NCBI GenBank assembly: GCA_963971405.1
Contig: CAXART010000009.1
Location: forward strand, 682,001-746,000
Length of the DNA stretch: 64,000 nucleotides
Source: Psococerastis gibbosa
Lineage: Eukaryota; Arthropoda; Insecta; Psocodea; Psocidae
Reading direction: 5' to 3'
The translations under genes and the position numbers were made by a program. The notes under the pieces are model-generated. The model did no database searches. It saw only the letters and a list, made by a program, of their open reading frames with translations, and had not been told where the DNA came from. This document shows, in pieces, positions 1-11,143 of the stretch (position 1 is the first letter of the stretch; each line of letters starts with the position of its first letter).

Positions 1-176
1 GTGCGATACAATGAGCCAAAATAAGCAAAATTAAGACACCTACATCTTTTAGAAACCTTTAAAAAAATAAAATAAGTAAATAGCTATTTTTCTTATTCTT
101 GTCGAATGAATTTTTTTTAGCTACATTTACAACGATGAACACGCAGAAGCAATTGCTCAATGTTAATTACAATACA

Positions 177-343
177 ATGAGCCAAAATAAGCCAAATTTA
201 GACACCCGTGTCATATCAAGACCTTTAAAAAAAATAAAATAAGTATATAGCTAATTTTCTTATTCTTGTCGAATGAATTTTTTTTAGCTACATTTACACC
301 GATGAACACGCAGGAGCAATTGCTCAATGTCACGTACAATACA
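177..343. repeat. Representative class Q monomer (167 bp)
   Basis: Class Q carries GACACC followed by CGTGTCATATCAAGACC. The preceding segment is often CCAAATT or CCAAATTTAG, and the downstream segment is often GTATATAGCTAATTTTC. Here the class block begins at 207. Variants replace CGTGTC with CGCGTC, CATGTC, CTTATC, CAAATC, TCATATC or TTATGTC while keeping ATATCAAGACC. Confidence 0.9.
314..325. other. Perfect 12-bp palindrome GAGCAATTGCTC in the monomer
   Basis: GAGCAATTGCTC is its own reverse complement. It occurs in many monomers, this being one example. Other monomer types carry one-base or more alterations (GAACAATTGCTC, GAGCAATTGTTC, GAGCAACTGCTC, GAGCAAGTGTTC, GAGCAATTTCTC), so dyad symmetry varies by position in the HOR. 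It could be a protein-binding or cruciform-prone site; this is inference. Confidence 0.85.
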
Positions 344-510
344 ATGAGCCTAAATAAGCAAAATTAAGACACCTATATCTTTTTAAGACCTTTAAAAAAA
401 ATAAAATAAGTAAATAGCTATTTTTCTTATTCTTGTCGAATGAATTTTTTTTAGCTACATTTACACCGATGAACACGCAGGAACAATTGCTCAATGTTAA
501 GTACAATACA

Positions 511-677
511 ATGAGCCAAAATAAGCAAAATTAAGACACCTATATCTTTTTAAAACCTTTAAAAAAAATAAAATAAGTAATTAGCTATTTTTCTTATTCT
601 TGTCGAATGAATTTTTTTTAGCTACATTTACACCGATGAACACGCACGAGCAATTGCTCAATGTCAAGCACAATACA
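511..677. repeat. Representative class P monomer (167 bp)
   Basis: Class P carries GACACC followed by TATATCTTTTTAAAACC and usually GTAAATAG or GTAATTAG with CTATTTTTC. Variants include TACATCTTTTAGAAACC, TATATCTTTTAAAGACC, TATGACTTTTTAAGACC, TTTATC and TTTTAATACC. The rest of the monomer is shared with class Q, so the two classes differ mainly in one 17-bp window. Confidence 0.9.
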
Positions 678-844
678 ATGAGCCTAAATAAGCAAAATTA
701 AGACACCTATATCTTTTTAAGACCTTTAAAAAAAATAAAATAAGTAAATAGCTATTTTTCTTATTCTTGTCGAATGAATTTTTTTTAGCTACATTTACAC
801 CGATGAACACGCAGGAGCAATTGTTCAATGTTAAGTACAATACA

Positions 845-3800
845 ATGAGCCAAAATAAGCAAAATTAAGACACCCTTATCATATCAAGACCTTTAAAAAA
901 AATAAAAAAAGTAAATAGCTATTTTTTTTATTCTTGTCGAATGAATTTTTTTTAGCAACATTTAAACCGATGTACACGCAGGAGCAATTGTTTAATATCA
1001 AGTACGATACAATGAGCCAAAATAAGCAAAACTAAGACACCTACATCTTTTAGAAACCTTTAAAAAAATAAAATAAGTAAATAGCTATTTTTCTTATTCT
1101 TGTCGAATGAATTTTTTTTAGCTACATTTACAACGATGAACACGCAGAAGCAATGGCTCAATGTTAAGTGCAATACAATGAGCCAAAATAAGCAAAATTT
1201 AGACACCCGTGTCATATCAAGACCTTTAAAAAAAATAAAATAATTATATAGCTAATTTTCTTATTCTTGTCGAATGAATTTTTTTTAGCTACATTTACAC
1301 CGATGAACACGCAGGAGCAATTTCTCAATGTTAAGTACAATACAATGAGCCAAAATAAGCCAAATTAAGACACTTATGTCATATCAAGACCTTTAAAAAA
1401 AATAAAATAAGTATTTAGCTAATTTTCTTATTCTTGTCGAATGAATTTTTATTAGCTACATTTACACCGATGAACACGCAGGAGCAATTGTTTAATATCA
1501 AGTACGATACAATGAGCCAAAATAAGCAAAATTAAGACACCTATATCTTTTTAAAACCTTTAAAAAAATAAAATAAGTAAATAGCTATTTTTCTTATTCT
1601 TGTCGAATGAATTTTTTTTAGCTACATTTACACCGATGAACACGCAGGAGCAGTTGCTCAATGTTAATTACAATACAATGAGCCAAAATAAGCCAAATTA
1701 AGACACCCGCGTCATATCAAGACCTTTAAAAAAAATAAAATAAGTATTTAGCTAATTTTCTTATTCTTGTCGAATGAATTTTTTTTAGCTACATTTACAC
1801 CGATGAACACGCAGGAACAATTGCTCAATGTTAAGTACAATACATTGAGCCATAATAAGCCAAATTAAGACACCCGTGTCATATCAAGACCTTTAAAAAA
1901 AATAAAATAAGTATATAGCTATTTTTCGTATTCTTGTCGAATGAATTTTTTGTAGCTACATTTACACCGATGTACACGCAGGAGCAAGTGTTTAATGTTA
2001 AGTACAATACAGTGAGCCTAAATAAGCAAAATTAAGACACCTATATCTTTTAAAGACCTTTAAAAAAAATAATATAAGTAAATAGCTATTTTTCTTATTC
2101 TTGTCGAATGAATTTTTTTTAGCTACATTTACACCGATGAACACGCAGGAACAATTGCTCAATGTTACGTACAATACAATGAGCCAAATTAAGCAAAATT
2201 AAGACACCTATATCTTTTTAAAACCTTTAAAAAAAATAAAATAAGTAAATAGCTATTTTTCTTATTCTTGTCGAATGAATTTTTTTTAGCTACATTTACA
2301 CCGATGAACACGCAGGAGCAATTGCTCAATGTCAAGTACAATACAATGAGCCAAAATAAGCAAAATTAAGACACTCATATCATATCAAGACCTTTAAAAA
2401 AAAAAATAAGTATATAGCTATTTTTCTTATTCTTGTCGAATGAATTTTTTGTAGCTACATTTACACCGATGAACACGCTGGAGCAATTGCCTAATGTTAG
2501 ATACAGTACAATGAGCCAAAATAAGCAAAATAAAGACACCTATATCTTTTTAAAACCTTTAAAAAAATAAAATAAGTAAATAGCTATTTTTCTTATTCTT
2601 GTCGAATGAATTTTTTTTAGCTACATTTACACCGATGAACACGCAGGAACAATTGCTCAATGTTAAGTACAATACAATGAGCCAAAATAAGCAAAATTAA
2701 GACACCTATATCTTTTTAATACCTTTAAAAAAAATAAAATAAGTAATTAGCTATTTTTCTTATTCTTGTCGAATGAATTTTTTTTAGCTACATTTACACC
2801 GATGAACACGCACGAGCAATTGCTCAATGTCAAGTACAATACAATGAGCCTAAATAAGCAAAATTAAGACACCTATGACTTTTTAAGACCTTTAAAAAAA
2901 ATAAAATAAGTAAATAGCTATTTATCTTATTCTTGTCGAATGAATTTGTTTTAGCTACATTTACACCGATGAACACGCAGGAACAATTGCTCAATGTTAA
3001 GTACAATACAATGAGCCAAAATAAGCAAAATTAAGACACCTATATCTTTTTAAAACCTTTAAAAAAAATAAAATAAGTAATTAGCTATTTTTCTTATTCC
3101 TGTCGAATGAATTTTTTTTAGCTACATTTACACCGATGAACACGCAGGAACAATTGCTCAATGTTAAGTACAATACAATGAGGCAAAATAAGCAAAATTA
3201 AGACACCTATATCTTTTTAAAACCTTTAAAAAAATAAAATAAGTAAATAGCTATTTTTCCTATTCTTGTCGAATGAATTTTTTTTAGCTACATTTACAAC
3301 GATGAACACGCAGAAGCAATTGCTCAATGTTAATTACAATACAATGAGCCAACATAAGCCAAATTTAGACACCCGTGTCATATCAAGACCTTTAAAAAAA
3401 ATAAAATAAGTATATAGCTAATTTTCTTATTCTTGTCGAATGAATTTTTTTTAGCTACATTTACACCGATGAACACGCAGGAGCAATTGCTCAATGTTAA
3501 GTACAATACAGTGAGCCAAAATAAGCAAAATTTAGACACCCAAATCATATCAAGACCTTTAAAAAAAATAATATAAGTAAATAGCTATTTTTTTTATTCT
3601 TGTCGAATGAATTTTTTTTAGCAACATTTAAACCGATGAACACGCAGGAGCAATTGCTCAATGTCACGTACAATACAATGAGCCTAAATAAGCAAAATTA
3701 AGACACCTATATCTTTTTAAGACCTTTAAAAAAAATAAAATAAGTAAATAGCTATTTTTCTTATTCTTGTCGAATGAATTTTTTTTAGCTACATTTACAC

Positions 3801-4011
3801 CGATGAACACGCAGGAACAATTGCTCAATGTTTAGTACAATACAATGAGCCAAAATAAGCAAAATTAAGACACCTATATCTTTTTAAAACCTTTAAAAAA
3901 AATAAAATAAGTAATTAGCTATTTTTCTTATTCTTGTCGAATGAATTTTTTTTAGCTACATTTACACCGATGAACACGCACGAGCAATTGCTCAATGTCA
4001 AGTACAATACA
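845..4011. repeat. 19-monomer HOR, copy a1 (3167 bp)
   Basis: Phased at ATGAGCC, this unit contains 19 monomers whose class order by eye is Q P Q Q P Q Q P P Q P P P P P Q Q P P. Its first monomer, carrying CCTTATC and AGCAACATTTAAACC, differs from the first monomer of the next copies (CCAAAATAAG rather than CCTAAATAAG, and no TTTAATAAAA). That is expected where the unit joins the leader. Diagnostic variants inside it are CAATGGCTCA at 1151, AGCAATTTCTC near 1317, TTTTATTAG near 1447, CGCTGG at 2476, TATGACTTTTT near 2875, ATGAGGC at 3178 and CCCAAATC near 3540. All recur 3167 bp downstream. Confidence 0.9.
2346..2510. repeat. Diverged marker monomer (CGCTGG...GCCTAATG...ATACAGTAC), 165 bp; 28 copies
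   Basis: This Q-like monomer has CTCATATC in its class block, an uninterrupted A-tract lacking the usual TAAA break, GTATATAG, a TTTTTTGTAG T-tract and the unusual ending ACGCTGGAGCAATTGCCTAATG followed by TTAGATACAG. Copies lie at 2476, 5643, 8977, 11809, 12643, 15309, 16475, 19308, 20641, 23307, 24806, 25808, 29479, 30479, 34311, 35312, 38144, 41311, 44645, 47477, 48311, 51144, 52477, 55143, 57642, 59308, 60309 and 63480 (coordinate of CGCTGG). It is a good ruler for the array. At 16475, 20641 and 52477 the 5' half is P class, so those three are recombinants. Confidence 0.9.
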
Positions 4012-7000
4012 ATGAGCCTAAATAAGCAAAATTAAGACACCCTTATCATATCAAGACCTTTAATAAAAATAAAAAAAGTAAATAGCTATTTTTTTTATTC
4101 TTGTCGAATGAATTTTTTTTAGCAACATTTAAACCGATGTACACGCAGGAGCAATTGTTTAATATCAAGTACGATACAATGAGCCAAAATAAGCAAAACT
4201 AAGACACCTACATCTTTTAGAAACCTTTAAAAAAATAAAATAAGTAAATAGCTATTTTTCTTATTCTTGTCGAATGAATTTTTTTTAGCTACATTTACAA
4301 CGATGAACACGCAGAAGCAATGGCTCAATGTTAAGTGCAATACAATGAGCCAAAATAAGCAAAATTTAGACACCCGTGTCATATCAAGACCTTTAAAAAA
4401 AATAAAATAATTATATAGCTAATTTTCTTATTCTTGTCGAATGAATTTTTTTTAGCTACATTTACACCGATGAACACGCAGGAGCAATTTCTCAATGTTA
4501 AGTACAATACAATGAGCCAAAATAAGCCAAATTAAGACACTTATGTCATATCAAGACCTTTAAAAAAAATAAAATAAGTATTTAGCTAATTTTCTTATTT
4601 TTGTCGAATGAATTTTTATTAGCTACATTTACACCGATGAACACGCAGGAGCAATTGTTTAATATCAAGTACGATACAATGAGCCAAAATAAGCAAAATT
4701 AAGACACCTATATCTTTTTAAAACCTTTAAAAAAATAAAATAAGTAAATAGCTATTTTTCTTATTCTTGTCGAATGAATTTTTTTTAGCTACATTTACAC
4801 CGATGAACACGCAGGAGCAGTTGCTCAATGTTAATTACACTACAATGAGCCAAAATAAGCCAAATTAAGACACCCGTGTCATATCAAGACCTTTAAAAAA
4901 AATAAAATAAGTATTTAGCTAATTTTCTTATTCTTGTCGAATGAATTTTTTTTAGCTACATTTACACCGATGAACACGCAGGAACAATTGCTCAATGTTA
5001 AGTACAATACAATGAGCCATAATAAGCCAAATTAAGACACCCGTGTCATATCAAGACCTTTAAAAAAAATAAAATAAGTATATAGCTATTTTTCGTATTC
5101 TTGTCGAATGAATTTTTTGTAGCTACATTTACACCGATGTACACGCAGGAGCAAGTGTTTAATGTTAAGTACAATACAGTGAGCCTAAATAAGCAAAATT
5201 AAGACACCTATATCTTTTAAAGACCTTTAAAAAAAATAATATAAGTAAATAGCTATTTTTCTTATTCTTGTCGAATGAATTTTTTTTAGCTACATTTACA
5301 CCGATGAACACGCAGGAACAATTGCTCAATGTTACGTACAATACAATGAGCCAAATTAAGCAAAATTAAGACACCTATATCTTTTTAAAACCTTTAAAAA
5401 AAATAAAATAAGTAAATAGCTATTTTTCTTATTCTTGTCGAATGAATTTTTTTTAGCTACATTTACACCGATGAACACGCAGGAGCAATTGCTCAATGTC
5501 AAGTACAATACAATGAGCCAAAATAAGCAAAATTAAGACACTCATATCATATCAAGACCTTTAAAAAAAAAAATAAGTATATAGCTATTTTTCTTATTCT
5601 TGTCGAATGAATTTTTTGTAGCTACATTTACACCGATGAACACGCTGGAGCAATTGCCTAATGTTAGATACAGTACAATGAGCCAAAATAAGCAAAATAA
5701 AGACACCTATATCTTTTTAAAACCTTTAAAAAAATAAAATAAGTAAATAGCTATTTTTCTTATTCTTGTCGAATGAATTTTTTTTAGCTACATTTACACC
5801 GATGAACACGCAGGAACAATTGCTCAATGTTAAGTACAATACAATGAGCCAAAATAAGCAAAATTAAGACACCTATATCTTTTTAATACCTTTAAAAAAA
5901 ATAAAATAAGTAATTAGCTATTTTTCTTATTCTTGTCGAATGAATTTTTTTTAGCTACATTTACACCGATGAACACGCACGAGCAATTGCTCAATGTCAA
6001 GTACAATACAATGAGCCTAAATAAGCAAAATTAAGACACCTATGACTTTTTAAGACCTTTAAAAAAAATAAAATAAGTAAATAGCTATTTATCTTATTCT
6101 TGTCGAATGAATTTGTTTTAGCTACATTTACACCGATGAACACGCAGGAACAATTGCTCAATGTTAAGTACAATACAATGAGCCAAAATAAGCAAAATTA
6201 AGACACCTATATCTTTTTAAAACCTTTAAAAAAAATAAAATAAGTAATTAGCTATTTTTCTTATTCCTGTCGAATGAATTTTTTTTAGCTACATTTACAC
6301 CGATGAACACGCAGGAACAATTGCTCAATGTTAAGTACAATACAATGAGGCAAAATAAGCAAAATTAAGACACCTATATCTTTTTAAAACCTTTAAAAAA
6401 ATAAAATAAGTAAATAGCTATTTTTCCTATTCTTGTCGAATGAATTTTTTTTAGCTACATTTACAACGATGAACACGCAGAAGCAATTGCTCAATGTTAA
6501 TTACAATACAATGAGCCAACATAAGCCAAATTTAGACACCCGTGTCATATCAAGACCTTTAAAAAAAATAAAATAAGTATATAGCTAATTTTCTTATTCT
6601 TGTCGAATGAATTTTTTTTAGCTACATTTACACCGATGAACACGCAGGAGCAATTGCTCAATGTTAAGTACAATACAGTGAGCCAAAATAAGCAAAATTT
6701 AGACACCCAAATCATATCAAGACCTTTAAAAAAAATAATATAAGTAAATAGCTATTTTTTTTATTCTTGTCGAATGAATTTTTTTTAGCAACATTTAAAC
6801 CGATGAACACGCAGGAGCAATTGCTCAATGTCACGTACAATACAATGAGCCTAAATAAGCAAAATTAAGACACCTATATCTTTTTAAGACCTTTAAAAAA
6901 AATAAAATAAGTAAATAGCTATTTTTCTTATTCTTGTCGAATGAATTTTTTTTAGCTACATTTACACCGATGAACACGCAGGAACAATTGCTCAATGTTT

Positions 7001-7178
7001 AGTACAATACAATGAGCCAAAATAAGCAAAATTAAGACACCTATATCTTTTTAAAACCTTTAAAAAAAATAAAATAAGTAATTAGCTATTTTTCTTATTC
7101 TTGTCGAATGAATTTTTTTTAGCTACATTTACACCGATGAACACGCACGAGCAATTGCTCAATGTCAAGTACAATACA
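4012..7178. repeat. 19-monomer HOR, copy a2 (3167 bp)
   Basis: This is a near-identical copy of the preceding unit at a 3167-bp offset: CAATGGCTCA at 4318, CGCTGG at 5643, ATGAGG at 6345, CCCAAATC near 6708. It opens with a CCTAAATAAG monomer carrying TTTAATAAAA, which is the true internal junction form and is seen again at 7179. Only scattered single-base differences from the first copy were noticed, such as TTATTTTTGTCG near 4598 and TTACACTACAATG near 4838. Confidence 0.92.
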
Positions 7179-9796
7179 ATGAGCCTAAATAAGCAAAATT
7201 AAGACACCCTTATCATATCAAGACCTTTAATAAAAATAAAAAAAGTAAATAGCTATTTTTTTTATTCTTGTCGAATGAATTTTTTTTAGCAACATTTAAA
7301 CCGATGTACACGCAGGAGCAATTGTTTAATATCAAGTACGATACAATGAGCCAAAATAAGCAAAACTAAGACACCTACATCTTTTAGAAACCTTTAAAAA
7401 AATAAAATAAGTAAATAGCTATTTTTCTTATTCTTGTCGAATGAATTTTTTTTAGCTACATTTACAACGATGAACACGCAGAAGCAATTGCTCAATGTTA
7501 AGTGCAATACAATGAGCCAAAATAAGCAAAATTTAGACACCCATGTCATATCAAGACCTTTAAAAAAAATAAAATAAGTATATAGCTAATTTTCTTATTC
7601 TTGTCGAATGAATTTTTTTTAGCTACATTTACACCGATGAACACGCAGGAGCAATTGCTCAATGTTAAGTGCAATACAATGAGCCAAAATAAGCCAAATT
7701 AAGACACTTATGTCATATCAAGACCTTTAAAAAAAAGAAAATAAGTATTTAGCTAATTTTCTTATTCTTGTCGAATGAATTTTTATTAGCTACATTTACA
7801 CCGATGAACACGCAGGAGCAATTGTTTAATATCAAGTACGATACAATGAGCCAAAATAAGCAAAATTAAGACACCTATATCTTTTTAAAACCTTTAAAAA
7901 AATAAAATAAGTAAATAGCTATTTTTCTTATTCTTGTCGAATGAATTTTTTTTAGCTACATTTACACCGATGAACACGCAGGAGCAGTTGCTCAATGTTA
8001 ATTACAATACAATGAGCCAAAATAAGCCAAATTAAGACACCCGTGTCATATCAAGACCTTTAAAAAAAATAAAATAAGTATTTAGCTAATTTTCTTATTC
8101 TTGTCGAATGAATTTTTTTTAGCTACATTTACACCGATGAACACGCAGGAACAATTGCTCAATGTTAAGTACAATACAATGAGCCAAAATAAGCCAAATT
8201 AAGACACCCGTGTCATATCAAGACCTTTAAAAAAAATAAAATAAGTATATAGCTATTTTTCGTATTCTTGTCGAATGAATTTTTTGTAGCTACATTTACA
8301 CCGATGTACACGCAGGAGCAAGTGTTTAATGTTAAGTACAATACAATGAGCCTAAATAAGCAAAATTAAGACACCTATATCTTTTAAAGACCTTTAAAAA
8401 AAATAATATAAGTAAATAGCTATTTTTCTTATTCTTGTCGAATGAATTTTTTTTAGCTACATTTGCACCGATGAACACGCAGGAACAATTGCTCAATGTT
8501 ACGTACAATACAATGAGCCAAATTAAGCAAAATTAAGACACCTATATCTTTTTAAAACCTTTAAAAAAAATAAAATAAGTAATTAGCTATTTTTCTTATT
8601 CTTGTCGAATGAATTTTTTGTAGCTACATTTACACCGATGAACACGCACGAGCAATTGCTCAATGTCAAGTACAATACAATGAGCCTAAATAAGCAAAAT
8701 TAAGACACCTATATCTTTTAAAGACCTTTAAAAAAAATAATATAAGTAAATAGCTATTTTTCTTATTCTTGTCGAATGAATTTTTTTTAGCTACATTTAC
8801 ACCGATGAACACGCAGAAGCAATTGCTCAATGTCAAGTACAATACAATGAGCCAAAATAAGCAAAATTAAGACACTCATATCATATCAAGACCTTTAAAA
8901 AAAAAAATAAGTATATAGCTATTTTTCTTATTCTTGTCGAATGAATTTTTTGTAGCTACATTTACACCGATGAACACGCTGGAGCAATTGCCTAATGTTA
9001 GATACAGTACAATGAGCCAAAATAAGCAAAATAAAGACACCTATATCTTTTTAAAACCTTTAAAAAAATAAAATAAGTAAATAGCTATTTTTCTTATTCT
9101 TGTCGAATGAATTTTTTTTAGCTACATTTACACCGATGAACACGCAGGAACAATTGCTCAATGTTAAGTACAATACAATGAGCCAAAATAAGCAAAATTA
9201 AGACACCTATATCTTTTTAATACCTTTAAAAAAAATAAAATAAGTAATTAGCAATTTTTCTTATTCTTGTCGAATGAATTTTTTGTAGCTACATTTACAC
9301 CGATGAACACGCACGAGCAATTGCTCAATGTCAAGTACAATACAATGAGCCTAAATAAGCAAAATTAAGACACCTATATCTTTTTAAGACCTTTAAAAAA
9401 AATAAAATAAGTAAATAGCTATTTATCTTATTCTTGTCGAATGAATTTGTTTTAGCTACATTTACACCGATGAACACGCAGGAACAATTGCTCAATGTTA
9501 AGTACAATACAATGAGCCAAAATAAGCAAAATTAAGACACCTATATCTTTTTAAAACCTTTAAAAAAAATAAAATAAGTAATTAGCTATTTTTCTTATTC
9601 CTGTCGAATGAATTTTTTTTAGCTACATTTACACCGATGAACACGCAGGAACAATTGCTCAATGTTAAGTACAATACAATGAGGCAAAATAAGCAAAATT
9701 AAGACACCTATATCTTTTTAAAACCTTTAAAAAAATAAAATAAGTAAATAGCTATTTTTCCTATTCTTGTCGAATGAATTTTTTTTAGCTACATTT
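7179..9796. repeat. 19-monomer HOR, copy a3 (diverged, truncated)
   Basis: This third copy follows the 3167-bp periodicity at its start (CAATTGCTCA at 7485 in place of CAATGGCTCA). It also has CCATGTC instead of CCGTGTC near 7541 and AAAAGAAAAT near 7736. An extra P monomer (CACGAGC, CAAGTAC, TCTTTTAAAGACC) is inserted around 8610-8790, so its CGCTGG marker lies 3334 bp (20 monomers) after the previous one instead of 3167. Similarity ends near 9797, where the HOR would continue with TTACAACG but the sequence switches to TTACACCG and GGAGCAACTGC of the linker. Confidence 0.82.
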
Positions 9797-10155
9797 ACAC
9801 CGATGAACACGCAGGAGCAACTGCTCAATGTTAAGTACAATACAATGAGCCAAAATAAGCCAAATTAAGACACCCGCGTCATATCAAGACCTTTAAAAAA
9901 AATAAAATAAGTATATAGCTATTTTTCGTATTCTTGTCGAATGAATTTTTTGTAGCTACATTTACACCGATGTACACGCAGGAGCAAGTGGTCAATGTTA
10001 AGTACAATACAATGAGCCTAAATAAGCAAAATTAAGACACCTACATCTTTTAGAAACCTTTAAAAAAATAAAATAAGTAAATAGCTATTTTTCTTATTCT
10101 TGTCGAATGAATTTTTTTTAGCTACATTTACAACGATGAACACGCAGGAACAATA

Positions 10156-10183
10156 GCTCATTGTTAAGTACAATACAATGAGC
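10156..10183. other. Perfect 9-bp inverted repeat across monomer boundary
   Basis: GCTCATTGT (10156-10164) and ACAATGAGC (10175-10183) are perfect inverted arms around a 10-base loop. Standard monomers read GCTCAATGT, giving one mismatch, so the near-dyad is present throughout the array. It is perfect here and in the equivalent monomers at 32658 and 45824. The right arm includes the ATGAGC I use for phasing. Confidence 0.85.
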
Positions 10184-11143
10184 CTAAATAAGCAAAATTA
10201 AGACACCTATATCTTTTTAAGACCTTTAAAAAAAATAAAATAAGTAAATAGCTATTTATCTTATTCTTGTCGAATGAATTTGTTTTAGCTACATTTACAC
10301 CGATGAACACGCACGAGCAATTGCTCAATGTCAAGTACAATACAATGAGCCTAAATAAGCAAAATTAAGACACCTATATCTTTTTAAGACCTTAAAAAAA
10401 AAAAAATAAGTAAATAGCTATTTATCTTATTCTTGTCGAATGAATTTGTTTTAGCTACATTTACACCGATGAACACGCAGGAACAATTGCTCAATGTTAA
10501 GTACAATACAATGAGCCAAAATAAGCAAAATTAAGACACCTATATCTTTTTAAAACCTTTAAAAAAAATAAAATAAGTAATTAGCTATTTTTCTTATTCC
10601 TGTCGAATGAATTTTTTTTAGCTACATTTACACCGATGAACACGCAGGAACAATTGCTCAATGTTAAGTACAATACAATGAGGCAAAATAAGCCAAATTA
10701 AGACACCTATATCTTTTTAAAACCTTTAAAAAAATAAAATAAGTAAATAGCTATTTTTCCTATTCTTGTCGAATGAATTTTTTTTAGCTACATTTACACC
10801 GATGAACACGCAGGAGCAACTGCTCAATGTTAAGTACAACACAATGAGCCAAAATAAGCCAAATTAAGACACCCGCGTCATATCAAGACCTTTAAAAAAA
10901 ATAAAATAAGTATATAGCTATTTTTCGTATTCTTGTCGAATGAATTTTTTGTAGCTACATTTACACCGATGTACACGCAGGAGCAAGTGGTCAATGTTAA
11001 GTACAATACAATGAGCCTAAATAAGCAAAATTAAGGCACCTATATCTTTTTAAGACCTTTAAAAAAAATAAAATAAGTAAATAGCTATTTTTCTTATTCC
11101 TGTTGAATGAATTTTTTTTAGCTACATTTACAACGACGAACAC

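Larger units (their letters stand above)
1..844. repeat. Five-monomer leader (GTGCGATAC monomer onward), copy A
   Basis: This leader runs from a GTGCGATAC monomer end through monomers tagged ACAACG/GAAGCAATTG, TTAATTAC with CCAAATTTAG, CACGTAC, AAGTAC and CACGAGC/CAAGCAC. The same order begins at 13001, 16833, 20999, 35670, 48669 and 52835, so the leader is a recurring unit. The GTGCGATAC monomers at 26166 and 60667 start shortened or rearranged versions: after two monomers they switch to the AAACCCTTAAAA variant. In copies A and B it comes directly before the 19-mer HOR run; elsewhere it opens the 25-mer unit. Confidence 0.8.

Noticed and set aside
95..119. CENP-B box.
   Set aside because: The reverse strand offers an ATTCG core in the TTGTCGAAT segment, but the required downstream A and CGGG positions are not there. 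No other match was seen.
3595..3660. Promoter or poly(A) signal candidates (AATAAA in AATAAAATAAG, TATATAG).
   Set aside because: They are part of every monomer or monomer class and are expected by chance at this base composition; nothing downstream supports transcription.
8150..8300. Transposable element, telomere repeat or unique spacer within the array.
   Set aside because: Marker spacings remain close to whole multiples of the monomer throughout, and reading line by line shows only monomer variants. No telomere-like short repeat is present.
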